From assembly GCA_002841435.1 (NCBI GenBank), contig PGZS01000004.1, forward strand, positions 1 to 60,485: DNA of 60,485 nucleotides, written 5' to 3'. This document shows, piece after piece, positions 44,000-52,974 of this stretch (the first letter of the stretch is position 1; every line of letters starts with the position of its first letter). This DNA is from Firmicutes bacterium HGW-Firmicutes-3. GTDB lineage: Bacteria; Bacillota; Clostridia; Lachnospirales; Vallitaleaceae. Below the pieces are notes generated by a model. It worked only from the letters and a program-made list of their open reading frames with translations, did not search any database and had not been told where the DNA came from. Position numbers and translations under genes: made by a program.

Positions 44000-44713
44000 A
44001 TGTTAGGAACTTATGTGAATGCGGGCGTCATATTACTAGGAAGCATTATAGGGATCTTAGTAAAAAATGGACTTAAAGATCGATATAAATGGATTGTTAT
44101 GCATGGTGTAGGGTTATCCGTTATGTTTATTGGAATTGCTACAACATTAAATGGTATGATGAATGGCGGAGAACCCATATTGTTTATTATAAGCCTTGTA
44201 CTGGGTGGTATCTTTGGGGAGTGGGTCAATATTGAGAAAAGATTAGAACAATTAGGTCTTTTTCTGCAAAGCAAAGTTGGCAATGGAGAACATAATATAG
44301 CCCAAGGTTTTGTTACAGCAAGTCTTTTATTTTGTGTTGGAACGATGGCAATCTTAGGGTCTCTTGAGAGTGGGCTTAGAGGCAACCATGATATGTTATA
44401 TGCAAAATCCGTGCTAGATGGTGTTACTTCAATTATATTAACGTCTTCTCTCGGTATTGGCGTTATTTTTTCGGCTTTTTCTGTATTGCTTTATCAAGGT
44501 GCGATTGTGCTTTTTGCATCTCGTCTTGAACCTGTCCTAACCGGAGAAGTTATCCGAGAGATTTCTATCATTGGAGGTATATTGATTTTTAGTTTGGGGC
44601 TAAGTCTGTTGGAAATAAAAAAAGTGAAAACAGCCAATTTGCTACCTGCAATTCTTATTCCGCCAATTTATTTCATGGTGATCTTACCGTTGATTAAGAT
44701 GATCGTTCATTAA
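44000..44713 (+). CDS. DUF554 membrane protein
   Basis: 237 aa from ATG 44000 (AAGGAG 7 nt upstream; ATG 43994 is too close to it). Seven hydrophobic segments; GTYVNAGVILLGSIIGILVK at the start, GGIFGEWVNIEKRLEQLG and TASLLFCVGTMAILGSLESG are the DUF554 (YdfK) hallmarks. Function unknown in the family; transport is suspected. Confidence 0.9.
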   Translation: MLGTYVNAGVILLGSIIGILVKNGLKDRYKWIVMHGVGLSVMFIGIATTLNGMMNGGEPILFIISLVLGGIFGEWVNIEKRLEQLGLFLQSKVGNGEHNIAQGFVTASLLFCVGTMAILGSLESGLRGNHDMLYAKSVLDGVTSIILTSSLGIGVIFSAFSVLLYQGAIVLFASRLEPVLTGEVIREISIIGGILIFSLGLSLLEIKKVKTANLLPAILIPPIYFMVILPLIKMIVH

Positions 44714-44744
44714 TTGTATATATAAACCATAAATCATCCATATA

Positions 44745-45548
44745 TTACCTACTAGACTTTTTTAAGTCTAGTATTTTTTTGCTGATTTTCACCTTTTCAT
44801 AAATGGTTTCGTAAACGTCTACGTTCATATCAGCTATATAATTTTTAGGATAAGCTTTGTTGACTATTCTATTTTCATGAAGATAATCAACTGCTTTATT
44901 ATAGGCAATGGCGGCGGTAGCCATATCTTTATAACGTCCGATTAGGTAATTTCCATGGATATTAATAGTTGACTTGTAAATAGATGCGACCAAAGGACGC
45001 TCTGATACAACACCATAGTAAGGATTGATTACCTGAATATTGTCGTATCTTAAGTTATGACAATCGCCATCTACAAAACGATGGTCCCTACCTAAAACAC
45101 TATGATTTTTAATGCCATAGCGACTCATTATATTAACTTGCATACCATAGTCATTCACAAAGTAATAACCTTGGCGCTTATGAATTTTATGATTGGCGTA
45201 GTAAAAAAGATCTTGAATATCAAAGAGGAGCTCTTCGGAATAGGAAATAAAATAAGAGAAATAATTTCTATGCATGTAAATGGGTGTAGAAAAATAGTAA
45301 TGATGATCTCTATAGTTCATAAGAACTACCCATTTGTCAAACGTCAAACACATATTATCTTCATAATCATAAATAGATAAACTGGGTGTGCTAATAATTT
45401 TTTTTGCCAGTAGATAAGCGTTATGGGCCATAGTAGAACATGTATAGCTACCAAGACTAATATGCCTACTTTCATAAGTTATGGATGACCGGTAATATAT
45501 CTGACCATTTTTTTTAACACTTTCATAAACACCTGGTAATGATTGCAT
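44745..45548 (-). CDS. AP2-like/degenerate HNH protein
   Basis: 267 aa; ATG after AAGGAG. The N-terminus (PGVYESVKKNGQIYYRSSIT, then SLGSYTCSTMAHNAYLLAKK) and a second segment near residues 185-240 (HGNYLIGRYKDMATAAIAYN) have the pattern of AP2 DNA-binding domains. Between them, HRFVDGDCHNLRYDNIQVIN resembles the HNH endonuclease loop of phage AP2-HNH homing enzymes, but the metal-binding His pair is not complete. It may be a domesticated homing endonuclease or a regulator. Assignment is by motif only. Confidence 0.6.
   Translation of the reverse strand: MQSLPGVYESVKKNGQIYYRSSITYESRHISLGSYTCSTMAHNAYLLAKKIISTPSLSIYDYEDNMCLTFDKWVVLMNYRDHHYYFSTPIYMHRNYFSYFISYSEELLFDIQDLFYYANHKIHKRQGYYFVNDYGMQVNIMSRYGIKNHSVLGRDHRFVDGDCHNLRYDNIQVINPYYGVVSERPLVASIYKSTINIHGNYLIGRYKDMATAAIAYNKAVDYLHENRIVNKAYPKNYIADMNVDVYETIYEKVKISKKILDLKKSSR
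44751..44780 (+). terminator. Terminator after DUF554, overlapping the opposite gene's end
   Basis: CTAGACTT (44752-44759) and AAGTCTAG (44764-44771) form a stem followed by a run of T. The same bases encode the last residues (ILDLKKSSR) of the minus-strand gene. Confidence 0.8.
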
Positions 45549-45855
45549 AGGTTAACTCCTTAGAATATAGGTTAAATGCATTATAACATACTTTGATAAA
45601 GTTATTATTTAGACATGTAAAAGACACAACTTAGTGTCATAATGACGTGTTTCATCAATTAATGGCTTTATTTTATGTTTTGTGAATGGTTTTATTGCGT
45701 TATATTTTAAGGACAAATTCAACAAAAACTAGAAAACCTATGTAAAATATACCAAAAAAAATGCAATTATGCCATAAAAATATTGTTATTGCACAGTTCA
45801 AATAACAGAATATTCTGAAATATACAGGATAACCACCAAATCGAACTTTGTGATA

Positions 45856-45884
45856 TTGACTATCAAAGTAGGGTCACCTATAAT
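45856..45884 (+). promoter_or_regulatory. Promoter of the SleB-like hydrolase gene
   Basis: TTGACT (45856-45861), exact 17-bp spacer, TATAAT (45879-45884), 73 bp before the ATG. The spacer and start region contain a direct repeat GGTCAC. The remaining 45549-45850 is AT-rich with no gene. Confidence 0.75.
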
Positions 45885-45957
45885 TCAGAGGTCACGTTTA
45901 TATAACAAGCCGACACTATTATTTCGATTATTATGAGAAGTACAAAAGGAGTCTATT

Positions 45958-46737
45958 ATGTTTAAACTGAAACATCTATTTGAAAGCATGTGGTTTGGCC
46001 ACAAAAGCATTTCAAAAAAAGTATACACAACTGGCCTTATGATTTTTTCAGGCGTATTTGTTGTAGCTGTAGTGATGTTAAGTGTTAATGGATTTGCGAA
46101 GACAAAAACTATTGATCATGTCGTTTCATATGAGACAGATGACGATGATCAGAGTTTAAATAGGATTGAAGAAACAACAACTGTTGCTGAAGCATCAGAA
46201 GAATCCTCGTACGATACCTTCGCAAGGTCTAATGACAATGACACATTACAGCTTGAAGCCGAAGAAGCTGTCACCCTTGCGAAAGAAGAAGAACAAGACA
46301 GGGTATTCCAAACTGCAACGAATAATTTAGAAGAAAGTCAAATTAATTTGTTGAATTTAAAAGATTACACGGCCTTGGTAAGGATTGTTGAAGCTGAAGC
46401 TACCAATGAAGATTTGAAAGGAAAAATTCTAGTTGCAAATACTGTAATGAACAGAGTTGCAAGCAGAAGATTTCCAAACACCATTTATGAAGTGGTTCAT
46501 CAGAGAACAGGAAATAGAGCGCAATTTTCACCCATAGACGACGGGAGATATTTTAGAGTAACAATTAAAGACTCTACAGTTAAAGCAGTTGAACAGGCAC
46601 TGAATGGTGTAGATTATTCAAATGGGTCATTGTTTTTTGTATCTAAGTCATTGGCCAGTGAAAATGCCGGCAATTGGTTTGATGATAATCTGACATTTCT
46701 ATTTCAACATGGTGGCCATCATTTTTATAAGTTTTAG
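45958..46737 (+). CDS. Cell wall hydrolase, SleB family
   Basis: 259 aa; ATG after AAAGGAG. One membrane helix (about 24-46) anchors it, then an acidic linker (about 50-125), then the SleB/Hydrolase_2 domain: VRIVEAEATNEDLKGKILVA with catalytic Glu, NTVMNRVASRRFPNTIYEVV, RAQFSPIDDG and the C-terminal FLFQHGGHHFYKF. It cleaves peptidoglycan (lytic transglycosylase type). It could act in spore cortex lysis or in vegetative growth; a single gene with its own promoter. Confidence 0.92.
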   Translation: MFKLKHLFESMWFGHKSISKKVYTTGLMIFSGVFVVAVVMLSVNGFAKTKTIDHVVSYETDDDDQSLNRIEETTTVAEASEESSYDTFARSNDNDTLQLEAEEAVTLAKEEEQDRVFQTATNNLEESQINLLNLKDYTALVRIVEAEATNEDLKGKILVANTVMNRVASRRFPNTIYEVVHQRTGNRAQFSPIDDGRYFRVTIKDSTVKAVEQALNGVDYSNGSLFFVSKSLASENAGNWFDDNLTFLFQHGGHHFYKF

Positions 46738-46752
46738 ATAAATATTTAGTAG

Positions 46753-46790
46753 AATGTCCTTAGGTCTTTAAAACCTATGGGCATTTTTGT
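46753..46790 (+). terminator. Terminator after the SleB-like gene
   Basis: AATGTCCTTAGGT pairs with ACCTATGGGCATT, followed by TTTGTG. Confidence 0.7.
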
Positions 46791-46911
46791 GTTCTCTAGG
46801 AAACCGCTACTTCTCTAATATGCACATCTGTCCGCAAGAGACGAACAATTGTCTTTTTAAGCCAAATGTGGTATAATCACTAAAAAATGAAATAAGGATG
46901 GATGATTAGAA

Positions 46912-48402
46912 ATGGATAAGCTTTTATATAAGAGCACCAGAGGACTTGAAAGGGATGTTTCAGCATCATATGCAATAGTCAAAGGATTAGCGAAAGACGG
47001 TGGTCTGTATGTACCGTCCTATATTCCAAAGATGAAAAAATCCATGACAGAATTATCAGAAATGAACTATCAGGATCTAGCCTATGAAGTCATGTCACTC
47101 TATTATCAGGATTTTACAGAAGAAGAGCTAAGGGCTTGTATCCATCAAGCCTATGATCATAAATTTGATACTAAAGCCATAGCACCCACTGTAAAAGTGG
47201 GAGATGTGTACATGCTGGAATTATTCCACGGTTCTACTATAGCATTTAAAGATATGGCTTTATCCATATTACCCTATTTGATGAAAACAGCAGCAAAGAA
47301 ATTAGGTATTGAAAAAGAAATTGTTATTTTAACAGCGACTTCCGGCGATACGGGAAAAGCAGCTTTAGCAGGTTTTGCAGATGTTGAAAATACGAAAATT
47401 ATCGTGTTTTATCCTAAAGATGGCGTTAGCCCTATTCAAAAGAAGCAGATGGTGACACAAAAGGGCGATAACACCTTTGTAGTAGGTATAGAGGGTAATT
47501 TTGATGATGCTCAAAATGGTGTGAAGCGTATTTTTTCAGATCTTGAATTTAACAAAGAATTGGAAAATGGTGGTTTTCAATTTTCATCAGCCAATTCAAT
47601 TAATATAGGACGGCTTATACCCCAAGTGGCTTATTATTTTTATACCTATGCAACACTTATAAAACAAAATGAAATTTTAGATGGTGAAACCATTAATGTA
47701 GCCGTACCTACAGGCAATTTTGGAAATATTCTGGCGGCTTATTATGCAAAAGAAATGGGTCTACCACTAGGCAAGCTGATTTGTGCCTCTAATGATAACA
47801 AAGTACTTTTTGATTTTATAAGAACAGGTACTTATGATCGCCAAAGACCTTTTATACTTACCATGTCTCCATCTATGGACATCTTAATTTCCAGTAATTT
47901 AGAAAGATTGATTTATGAAATTACCGGAGCAGATTCAAAAACAACAAAGATGTTAATGGAAAATCTCACATCAAATGGATTCTATGAAGTGACAGATCAA
48001 ATGAAAGAGGGCTTGTCTGAATTTTATGGCAACTACGCGAATCAGCTGGAGACTCAAAAGACTATTAAAAGAGTTTTTGAAAAAAACCATTATTTAATGG
48101 ATCCACATACAGCAGTAGGTTATGCGGTTTATGAGAAATATGTTGCCGATCGTGGTGATACAACCAAAACAGTTATCGTATCAACAGCCAGTCCTTATAA
48201 ATTCACAAAAAGCACCATGGTTTCATTAGATGAAGCGTATGATGAAATAGATGATTTTGAACTGATTGAGAGAATGAAAGAAAAATCCGAAACAGAGATA
48301 CCGGATGCGATTCATGAAATACTTGAAGCGAGTGTTAGACATAATACCATCTGTAAGCATGAGGAGATGGAAAACGTTATTAAGAAATTCCTAAAAATAT
48401 AA
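46912..48402 (+). CDS. thrC: Threonine synthase
   Basis: 496 aa; ATG after AAGGATGG. The PLP lysine is Lys113 in HGSTIAFKDMAL, and TATSGDTGKAALAGF binds the cofactor phosphate. FSSANSINIGRLIPQVAYY is the conserved active-site region. The length (about 500 aa) is that of the class with the N-terminal extension. It converts O-phosphohomoserine to threonine. Monocistronic here; no T-box seen upstream. Confidence 0.96.
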   Translation: MDKLLYKSTRGLERDVSASYAIVKGLAKDGGLYVPSYIPKMKKSMTELSEMNYQDLAYEVMSLYYQDFTEEELRACIHQAYDHKFDTKAIAPTVKVGDVYMLELFHGSTIAFKDMALSILPYLMKTAAKKLGIEKEIVILTATSGDTGKAALAGFADVENTKIIVFYPKDGVSPIQKKQMVTQKGDNTFVVGIEGNFDDAQNGVKRIFSDLEFNKELENGGFQFSSANSINIGRLIPQVAYYFYTYATLIKQNEILDGETINVAVPTGNFGNILAAYYAKEMGLPLGKLICASNDNKVLFDFIRTGTYDRQRPFILTMSPSMDILISSNLERLIYEITGADSKTTKMLMENLTSNGFYEVTDQMKEGLSEFYGNYANQLETQKTIKRVFEKNHYLMDPHTAVGYAVYEKYVADRGDTTKTVIVSTASPYKFTKSTMVSLDEAYDEIDDFELIERMKEKSETEIPDAIHEILEASVRHNTICKHEEMENVIKKFLKI

Positions 48403-48437
48403 TAAGTAGCAATGATTTTTCAACGGATCTATCAAAA

Positions 48438-48472
48438 AAGCCATGGATTGTCATGATGACAATCTATGGCTT
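48438..48472. terminator. Bidirectional terminator
   Basis: AAGCCATGGATTGTCAT pairs with ATGACAATCTATGGCTT around one base, between the convergent thrC and cation efflux genes. Confidence 0.8.
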
Positions 48473-48507
48473 GCTTATTATATACGCTAGGTTTATTGGG
48501 CCAATTC

Positions 48508-49389
48508 TTATGACATGCGTTCAGGATGATATTGTGCTGGGTTGACATGTACAACAACCTCTTCAATATTATCGATAGATTCAAGCTTTTCTCGAACTTC
48601 ACTGGCAATTTCATGTCCTTTGTATACAGTTAGGTTAGCATCAATGGATATTTTAACAATGAGAAGGAAATGTAAACCGACAGGTTTAGCTGAGATCGCG
48701 TCGATATGGTCAACGCCTTCAATAGCCTTAATGATGTCAGAAAATTGCTTCATAAGCATGTTGTCGACGCTGGTGTCCATAAGAACATTATAAGCACCTG
48801 TGAAGATCTTAAAACCGCTAAAAGCAATCCAAAAGGAAATCAACATCCCGCCGATGCTATCGATGAAATAAAACTCGAAATAACCTGAGAAAATGCTTAA
48901 TAGTGTTAAGAGGGTTATAAATATGTCGTTTCTATGATCTTCAGCATTGGCATAGGCTAAGAGACTGTTGTGTAATTTCCCGACTCGTCTTGCAAATACG
49001 AAAAGTATGAACTTGATGATAATGGTTGATAAGCTTACGATGATGAGCCAGATGGAATATGTGAACTCAGAACCATAAATCAATGTATTTAAAGATGAAC
49101 TAAATATGGAAAAGGCGACTAAGAGTAAAGAAAAGCTTATGATCATGCTGAAAATATATTCGGCTTTTCCATGGCCGTAGGGGTGGTCATCGTCTATAGG
49201 CTGGGCAGAAATATGATTACCGATGTAGGTCATAATTGAAGAAAAGACATCACCGGCACTGTTTAGACCGTCCGCAATCATTGACTGACTTCTTGTGGTA
49301 AAGCCTACAATGAGTTTTGATGCCAGTAGTGCTATATTGCCAATTAGGCCATATATGGCTACTTCATTTATTTTTTTGTGTCTAGACAT
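48508..49389 (-). CDS. Cation diffusion facilitator family transporter
   Basis: 293 aa; ATG after AAAGGTG. Six membrane helices; MIADGLNSAGDVFSSIM carries the metal-site Asp pair on helix 2 (D..N/D variant), DDHPYGHGKAEYIFSM and YANAEDHRNDIFITLL contain the helix 5 site (H..D). The C-terminal cytoplasmic domain ends VVVHVNP, as usual. It exports Zn, Mn or Fe in exchange for protons; specificity unclear because the first site has Asn where many have His/Asp. Confidence 0.92.
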   Translation of the reverse strand: MSRHKKINEVAIYGLIGNIALLASKLIVGFTTRSQSMIADGLNSAGDVFSSIMTYIGNHISAQPIDDDHPYGHGKAEYIFSMIISFSLLLVAFSIFSSSLNTLIYGSEFTYSIWLIIVSLSTIIIKFILFVFARRVGKLHNSLLAYANAEDHRNDIFITLLTLLSIFSGYFEFYFIDSIGGMLISFWIAFSGFKIFTGAYNVLMDTSVDNMLMKQFSDIIKAIEGVDHIDAISAKPVGLHFLLIVKISIDANLTVYKGHEIASEVREKLESIDNIEEVVVHVNPAQYHPERMS

Positions 49390-49635
49390 GTCTTCACCTT
49401 TTCTATCTTTAATATGAGTTAAAGTTTACCATGATTAGAAATAATGTTCAAGGTTAAGAAGTCTCGTTTTTGTTGAATTACAACAAGTTGGAAAGTAGAG
49501 TTGAAATAATAAGCATTCTCATATATAATACTTAAGTAACATAGAAATTAATAATCTCCAAGTGATGGGGTCACGGCATTATTTAGCATATGAAATGCCT
49601 GTGATATAAAACATCAATATTGTAAGGAGTTCAAG

Positions 49636-50751
49636 ATGAGATTTGTCCCTGTTTCCGGACTTGTGGAAGGCATGGTATGTGGTAAAAAACTATACGATAT
49701 CAATCACCAGTTGCTGCTTAACAGCAACAGTATCATACACAGGTCCTATATAGAACGTATAAAAAGTCTTGGTTATCAAGGTATATATATTGAAGATGAA
49801 ATGTCAAAAGACATTATGATAAAGGATGTCATTAGTGACGAACTTAGAATGTCTGCGATTAAAGCAGTTAAAGATATTTGTATTTATGCCGGTCAATCAA
49901 AAAGCGACCCTAAAAAACTAGTTGATAAAGTCAATCATACCAAAATGCTTATTTCAAACATCGTGGAACAGGTTCTTGAAAACAAAGACACCATGGTCAA
50001 TTTAATAGATTTAAAGTTTTATGATGATTATACCTTTTTCCATTCTGTTAATGTAGCTGTGTTATCAATATTGGTAGGTGTTGAGTATGGACTAAGTAAA
50101 GCGGATTTATTCAATGTTGGCCTAGCATCAATACTGCATGACATAGGTAAGATGTTTGTTGATAAGGACATCCTTAACAAACCGGGAAAACTAACGACTG
50201 AAGAATATGAATCTGTAAAACAACACCCAACATTTGGCTTCAATTATCTTAAGGAATCCTATGATATACCGACAAGTGTCTATGTTTCCGTTCTTCAACA
50301 TCATGAAAGATACGACGGTAAGGGATATCCAATGCAAAAATCCAAAGATCAAATATCAATCATTGCGCGCATCATTGGAGTGGCGGATGTATATGATGCC
50401 TTAACTTCCTCAAGGCCATATCGAGAGGCATTACTACCTTCAGAAGCTATGGAATTTATTATGGCCAATGGTGGCAGTATGTTTGATCTTGAGATCACAA
50501 AAATATTTGCCAAAAAGGTAGCACCATTTCCGGTTGGTACATATGTAATTTTAAGCAATGGTTTAACAGGTATCGTAGCATCCAATCATGAGGATGCCTG
50601 TATGCGTCCAGAGGTTAAAATTATCATGAATGTGAACCAAGAGGTAATTGAACCGTATATGCTTGACTTAAGACTTAATAGATCCCTAAGGTCAGTAACC
50701 ATAACAGGGATTAACAGCTTAATTAAGGTAAAAGAAGTAAAAGAAGCATAA
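49636..50751 (+). CDS. HD-GYP domain protein, cyclic di-GMP phosphodiesterase
   Basis: 371 aa; ATG after AAGGAGTT. An N-terminal DUF3391-like part (FVPVSGLVEGMVCGKKLYD) precedes the HD-GYP domain: DDYTFFHSVNVAVLSILVG, LASILHDIGKMFV (HD motif), KQHPTFGFNYL and QHHERYDGKGYP (GYP-like, with GKGYP). All metal and GYP residues appear intact, so it should hydrolyse c-di-GMP. The degenerate GGDEF protein at 42568-43599 is the only other such domain in the window. Confidence 0.92.
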   Translation: MRFVPVSGLVEGMVCGKKLYDINHQLLLNSNSIIHRSYIERIKSLGYQGIYIEDEMSKDIMIKDVISDELRMSAIKAVKDICIYAGQSKSDPKKLVDKVNHTKMLISNIVEQVLENKDTMVNLIDLKFYDDYTFFHSVNVAVLSILVGVEYGLSKADLFNVGLASILHDIGKMFVDKDILNKPGKLTTEEYESVKQHPTFGFNYLKESYDIPTSVYVSVLQHHERYDGKGYPMQKSKDQISIIARIIGVADVYDALTSSRPYREALLPSEAMEFIMANGGSMFDLEITKIFAKKVAPFPVGTYVILSNGLTGIVASNHEDACMRPEVKIIMNVNQEVIEPYMLDLRLNRSLRSVTITGINSLIKVKEVKEA

Positions 50752-50790
50752 TGAATGTTTGACGGTTATGTTTATGATATTCTAAAAAGC

Positions 50791-50825
50791 AAAGGCCTGA
50801 CTCATAGGAGTTAGGCCTTTATTAG
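50791..50825. terminator. Bidirectional terminator
   Basis: AAAGGCCTGACTC pairs with GGAGTTAGGCCTTT around ATA, between convergent genes. Confidence 0.85.
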
Positions 50826-50848
50826 ATTTAATTTAACTTGGTGATGCA

Positions 50849-52081
50849 TTATCTTTTAAGATGAAGTATATTTATGAAGTTGGGTATCCCGTTTTTATAA
50901 GTAAGTCGTGTTTCACCTTCGATGAGCGGTTTGGCGTAATCAATAAAATCAGTTGTGACATCATCGCCGGCATCATTGATATATTGTTTTGGAACTTCCT
51001 TCTCATGATTAGCCACTAAGTCAACATCTACAGATTGGATCTCGACTTCATATGGGTTAGCATTTATTCTTTTTATAGCCATCATTTTGCCGGTTAATCC
51101 TTTAGTGGCTGTTTCAACAGCTACTTTTCCGACAGAGACAGCTTCTTGAATGTCCGTATAAGAGGCAACATGACCAGCAGCTCTTTGGAGAACATTCAGT
51201 TCAATTGAACGCACTTTGCATCCTAGGTGATCTGCGAGTAAATACTCTAATGTCTTTCCAACACCACTCAACTTGGCATGGCCAAAGGCATCATAAGTTC
51301 CGGAAACAGAAGCTGCTATATAATTACCATCTTTGTCTTTTATGCCTTCCGAAACAGCAACAATAATATTTTTTTGACTTTTTTGTAATGCCTTAACACG
51401 CTTTATAAATAAGCTGACATCAAAAGCCTTTTCCGGAAGGTAGATTAGATCAGGTGCTGTACTATAGGTTGTTCGTGCTAAGGCAGAAGCTGCAGTTAAC
51501 CATCCGGCATTGCGTCCCATAATTTCTACTATGGTAACGGATTCGAGATTATATATATAAGTGTCATGAGCAATTTCAAGTAGAGAGGTAGCCACATACT
51601 TAGCTGCAGAACCATAGCCTGGTGTGTGGTCCGTCTCGACCAAATCATTGTCTATGGTTTTAGGGATACCAATTATTTTGACGTCAATTTGATGCTCTTT
51701 AGCGTACATGGAAAGTTTGAAAACGGTATCCATAGAGTCATTACCACCAATATAGAAAAAATAATCGATGGCTTTTTCTTTGAAGAAACTAAAAATCTTT
51801 TCATAAGTTAAGGGATCTTTTGAATAATCCGGCAACTTGTAACGGCAAGAACCCAAGTACATCGCAGGCGTATATTTAAGCTGTTCAAGGGTTTCACGAT
51901 TATGACCAAAGCGTTCAGACAGATTCAAAGTAGTATCTTCTAGAACGCCAGTTATGCCGTTTAAGGCACCATAAACGGTATCTATTTTGGGATGATTAAA
52001 TGCAGCTTCAATGACGCCGCAAAGAGATGCGTTTATGACGGCTGTTGGACCGCCGGATTGAGCGACTATGCAGTTTGACAT
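50849..52081 (-). CDS. 6-phosphofructokinase, probably PPi-dependent
   Basis: 410 aa; ATG after AGGAGG. AQSGGPTAVINASLCG opens the fold; FYIGGNDSMDTVFKL has the GG(N/D)DSMDT form seen in PPi-type enzymes, in place of the ATP-type GGDGS. IIGIPKTIDNDLVETDHTPG is the PPi-PFK signature (Lys of PKTIDND), and IVEIMGRNAGWLTAASALAR binds the sugar phosphate. It phosphorylates fructose 6-phosphate reversibly. The cofactor call is from motifs only. Confidence 0.92.
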   Translation of the reverse strand: MSNCIVAQSGGPTAVINASLCGVIEAAFNHPKIDTVYGALNGITGVLEDTTLNLSERFGHNRETLEQLKYTPAMYLGSCRYKLPDYSKDPLTYEKIFSFFKEKAIDYFFYIGGNDSMDTVFKLSMYAKEHQIDVKIIGIPKTIDNDLVETDHTPGYGSAAKYVATSLLEIAHDTYIYNLESVTIVEIMGRNAGWLTAASALARTTYSTAPDLIYLPEKAFDVSLFIKRVKALQKSQKNIIVAVSEGIKDKDGNYIAASVSGTYDAFGHAKLSGVGKTLEYLLADHLGCKVRSIELNVLQRAAGHVASYTDIQEAVSVGKVAVETATKGLTGKMMAIKRINANPYEVEIQSVDVDLVANHEKEVPKQYINDAGDDVTTDFIDYAKPLIEGETRLTYKNGIPNFINILHLKR

Positions 52082-52240
52082 GGTATATCCTCCTGAAGGG
52101 ATTGGTTAATGGTATCTAGATGCCACTATTTTATGAAGTCAATGTGACGTCTAGAATTCATTTATATACTACATGAGGCAGTTATAAAAATCAAGATAAA
52201 GCCAAAGAAAGAACAAATGCTTTTTAATGTGATTTTAATG

Positions 52241-52269
52241 TTGTACTAAAGCACAAGTAATACTATACT
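52241..52269 (+). promoter_or_regulatory. Promoter of the UBA-like/two-component operon
   Basis: TTGTAC (52241-52246), 17-bp spacer, TATACT (52264-52269). The 81-bp inverted-repeat element begins 23 bp later and would lie inside the leader RNA. Confidence 0.6.
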
Positions 52270-52291
52270 GTTACTATAGGACTATGAGATT

Positions 52292-52372
52292 GGTTAAAGA
52301 GTCAAAACTAAGTTTTACTAAATTCACTTACAGTATATGAAAGTTCAACTATATAGTTTTGACGCCTTAACC
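52292..52372. repeat. 81-bp inverted-repeat element (MITE/REP-like)
   Basis: Arms GGTTAAAGAGTCAAAACTA and TAGTTTTGACGCCTTAACC, centre TTCACTTA-CAG-TATATGAA. Same length as the copy at 36845-36925, with compensating changes in the central stem. Confidence 0.78.
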
Positions 52373-52415
52373 AAAATTATAAGTCCATAAGTTAAGGTTC
52401 GAGGAAGTGATAACG

Positions 52416-52967
52416 ATGAACATTACCAGTGATGATGTTAAGGCCGTACAAAGCCGAATGGATGTGACCTATGAGGAAGCTGAACGCTTTTTAATTAAAG
52501 CGAATGGTGACATAGAACTTGCAATATACTTAATTGAAGAGAAGAAAGCATCCAATTTATCCAAATTCATGACGGAATTAAATCGGATTGCCAAGGAGTT
52601 GATGACTTATTATGTCAGAATTGACAGAAAAAAGGAGATTCTTTTAAACCTGCCTTTGATTATGATTGTATTGTTCTTGGTATTTCTTGAAGTAGAAACA
52701 AAAATTTGGGTTTTGGTTATCGGTATCGGAGCTATTTTAATTAGTGAGAGTCAAGTGATGATTTATAAGCGAAAAAAAGATTCAGATAGTATTATTAGTC
52801 AAGAAAAAGTACAGAAAAAAGAGGATATTGCCTCATCCCATGAAAAAACCCAAGGGGCTGCGGACATAAATAGTACGGATGCGTCAATGAAATCAAATAG
52901 CAATTCTGTAGATTCGACAGATGTTAATAAGGATGACGATTACTATGAGGTAACCATAGAGAAATAG
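52416..52967 (+). CDS. UBA-like domain membrane protein (DUF4342-like)
   Basis: 183 aa from ATG 52416 (GAGGAAG upstream; GTG 52407 is an alternative). Residues 1-45 (DVKAVQSRMDVTYEEAERFL, IKANGDIELAIYLIEEKK) form a UBA/TS-N-like three-helix bundle. Two hydrophobic segments (about 78-92 and 95-112) follow, then a hydrophilic Ser/Asp/Lys tail. It precedes the response regulator by 7 nt and is probably its operon partner. Function unknown. Confidence 0.8.
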   Translation: MNITSDDVKAVQSRMDVTYEEAERFLIKANGDIELAIYLIEEKKASNLSKFMTELNRIAKELMTYYVRIDRKKEILLNLPLIMIVLFLVFLEVETKIWVLVIGIGAILISESQVMIYKRKKDSDSIISQEKVQKKEDIASSHEKTQGAADINSTDASMKSNSNSVDSTDVNKDDDYYEVTIEK

Positions 52968-52974
52968 GAGTAGT

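Noticed and set aside
45549-45850. Riboswitch (cyclic di-AMP or di-GMP type) ahead of the SleB-like gene
   Set aside because: No conserved core of either class could be found, and a consensus promoter lies close to the gene, leaving a short leader.
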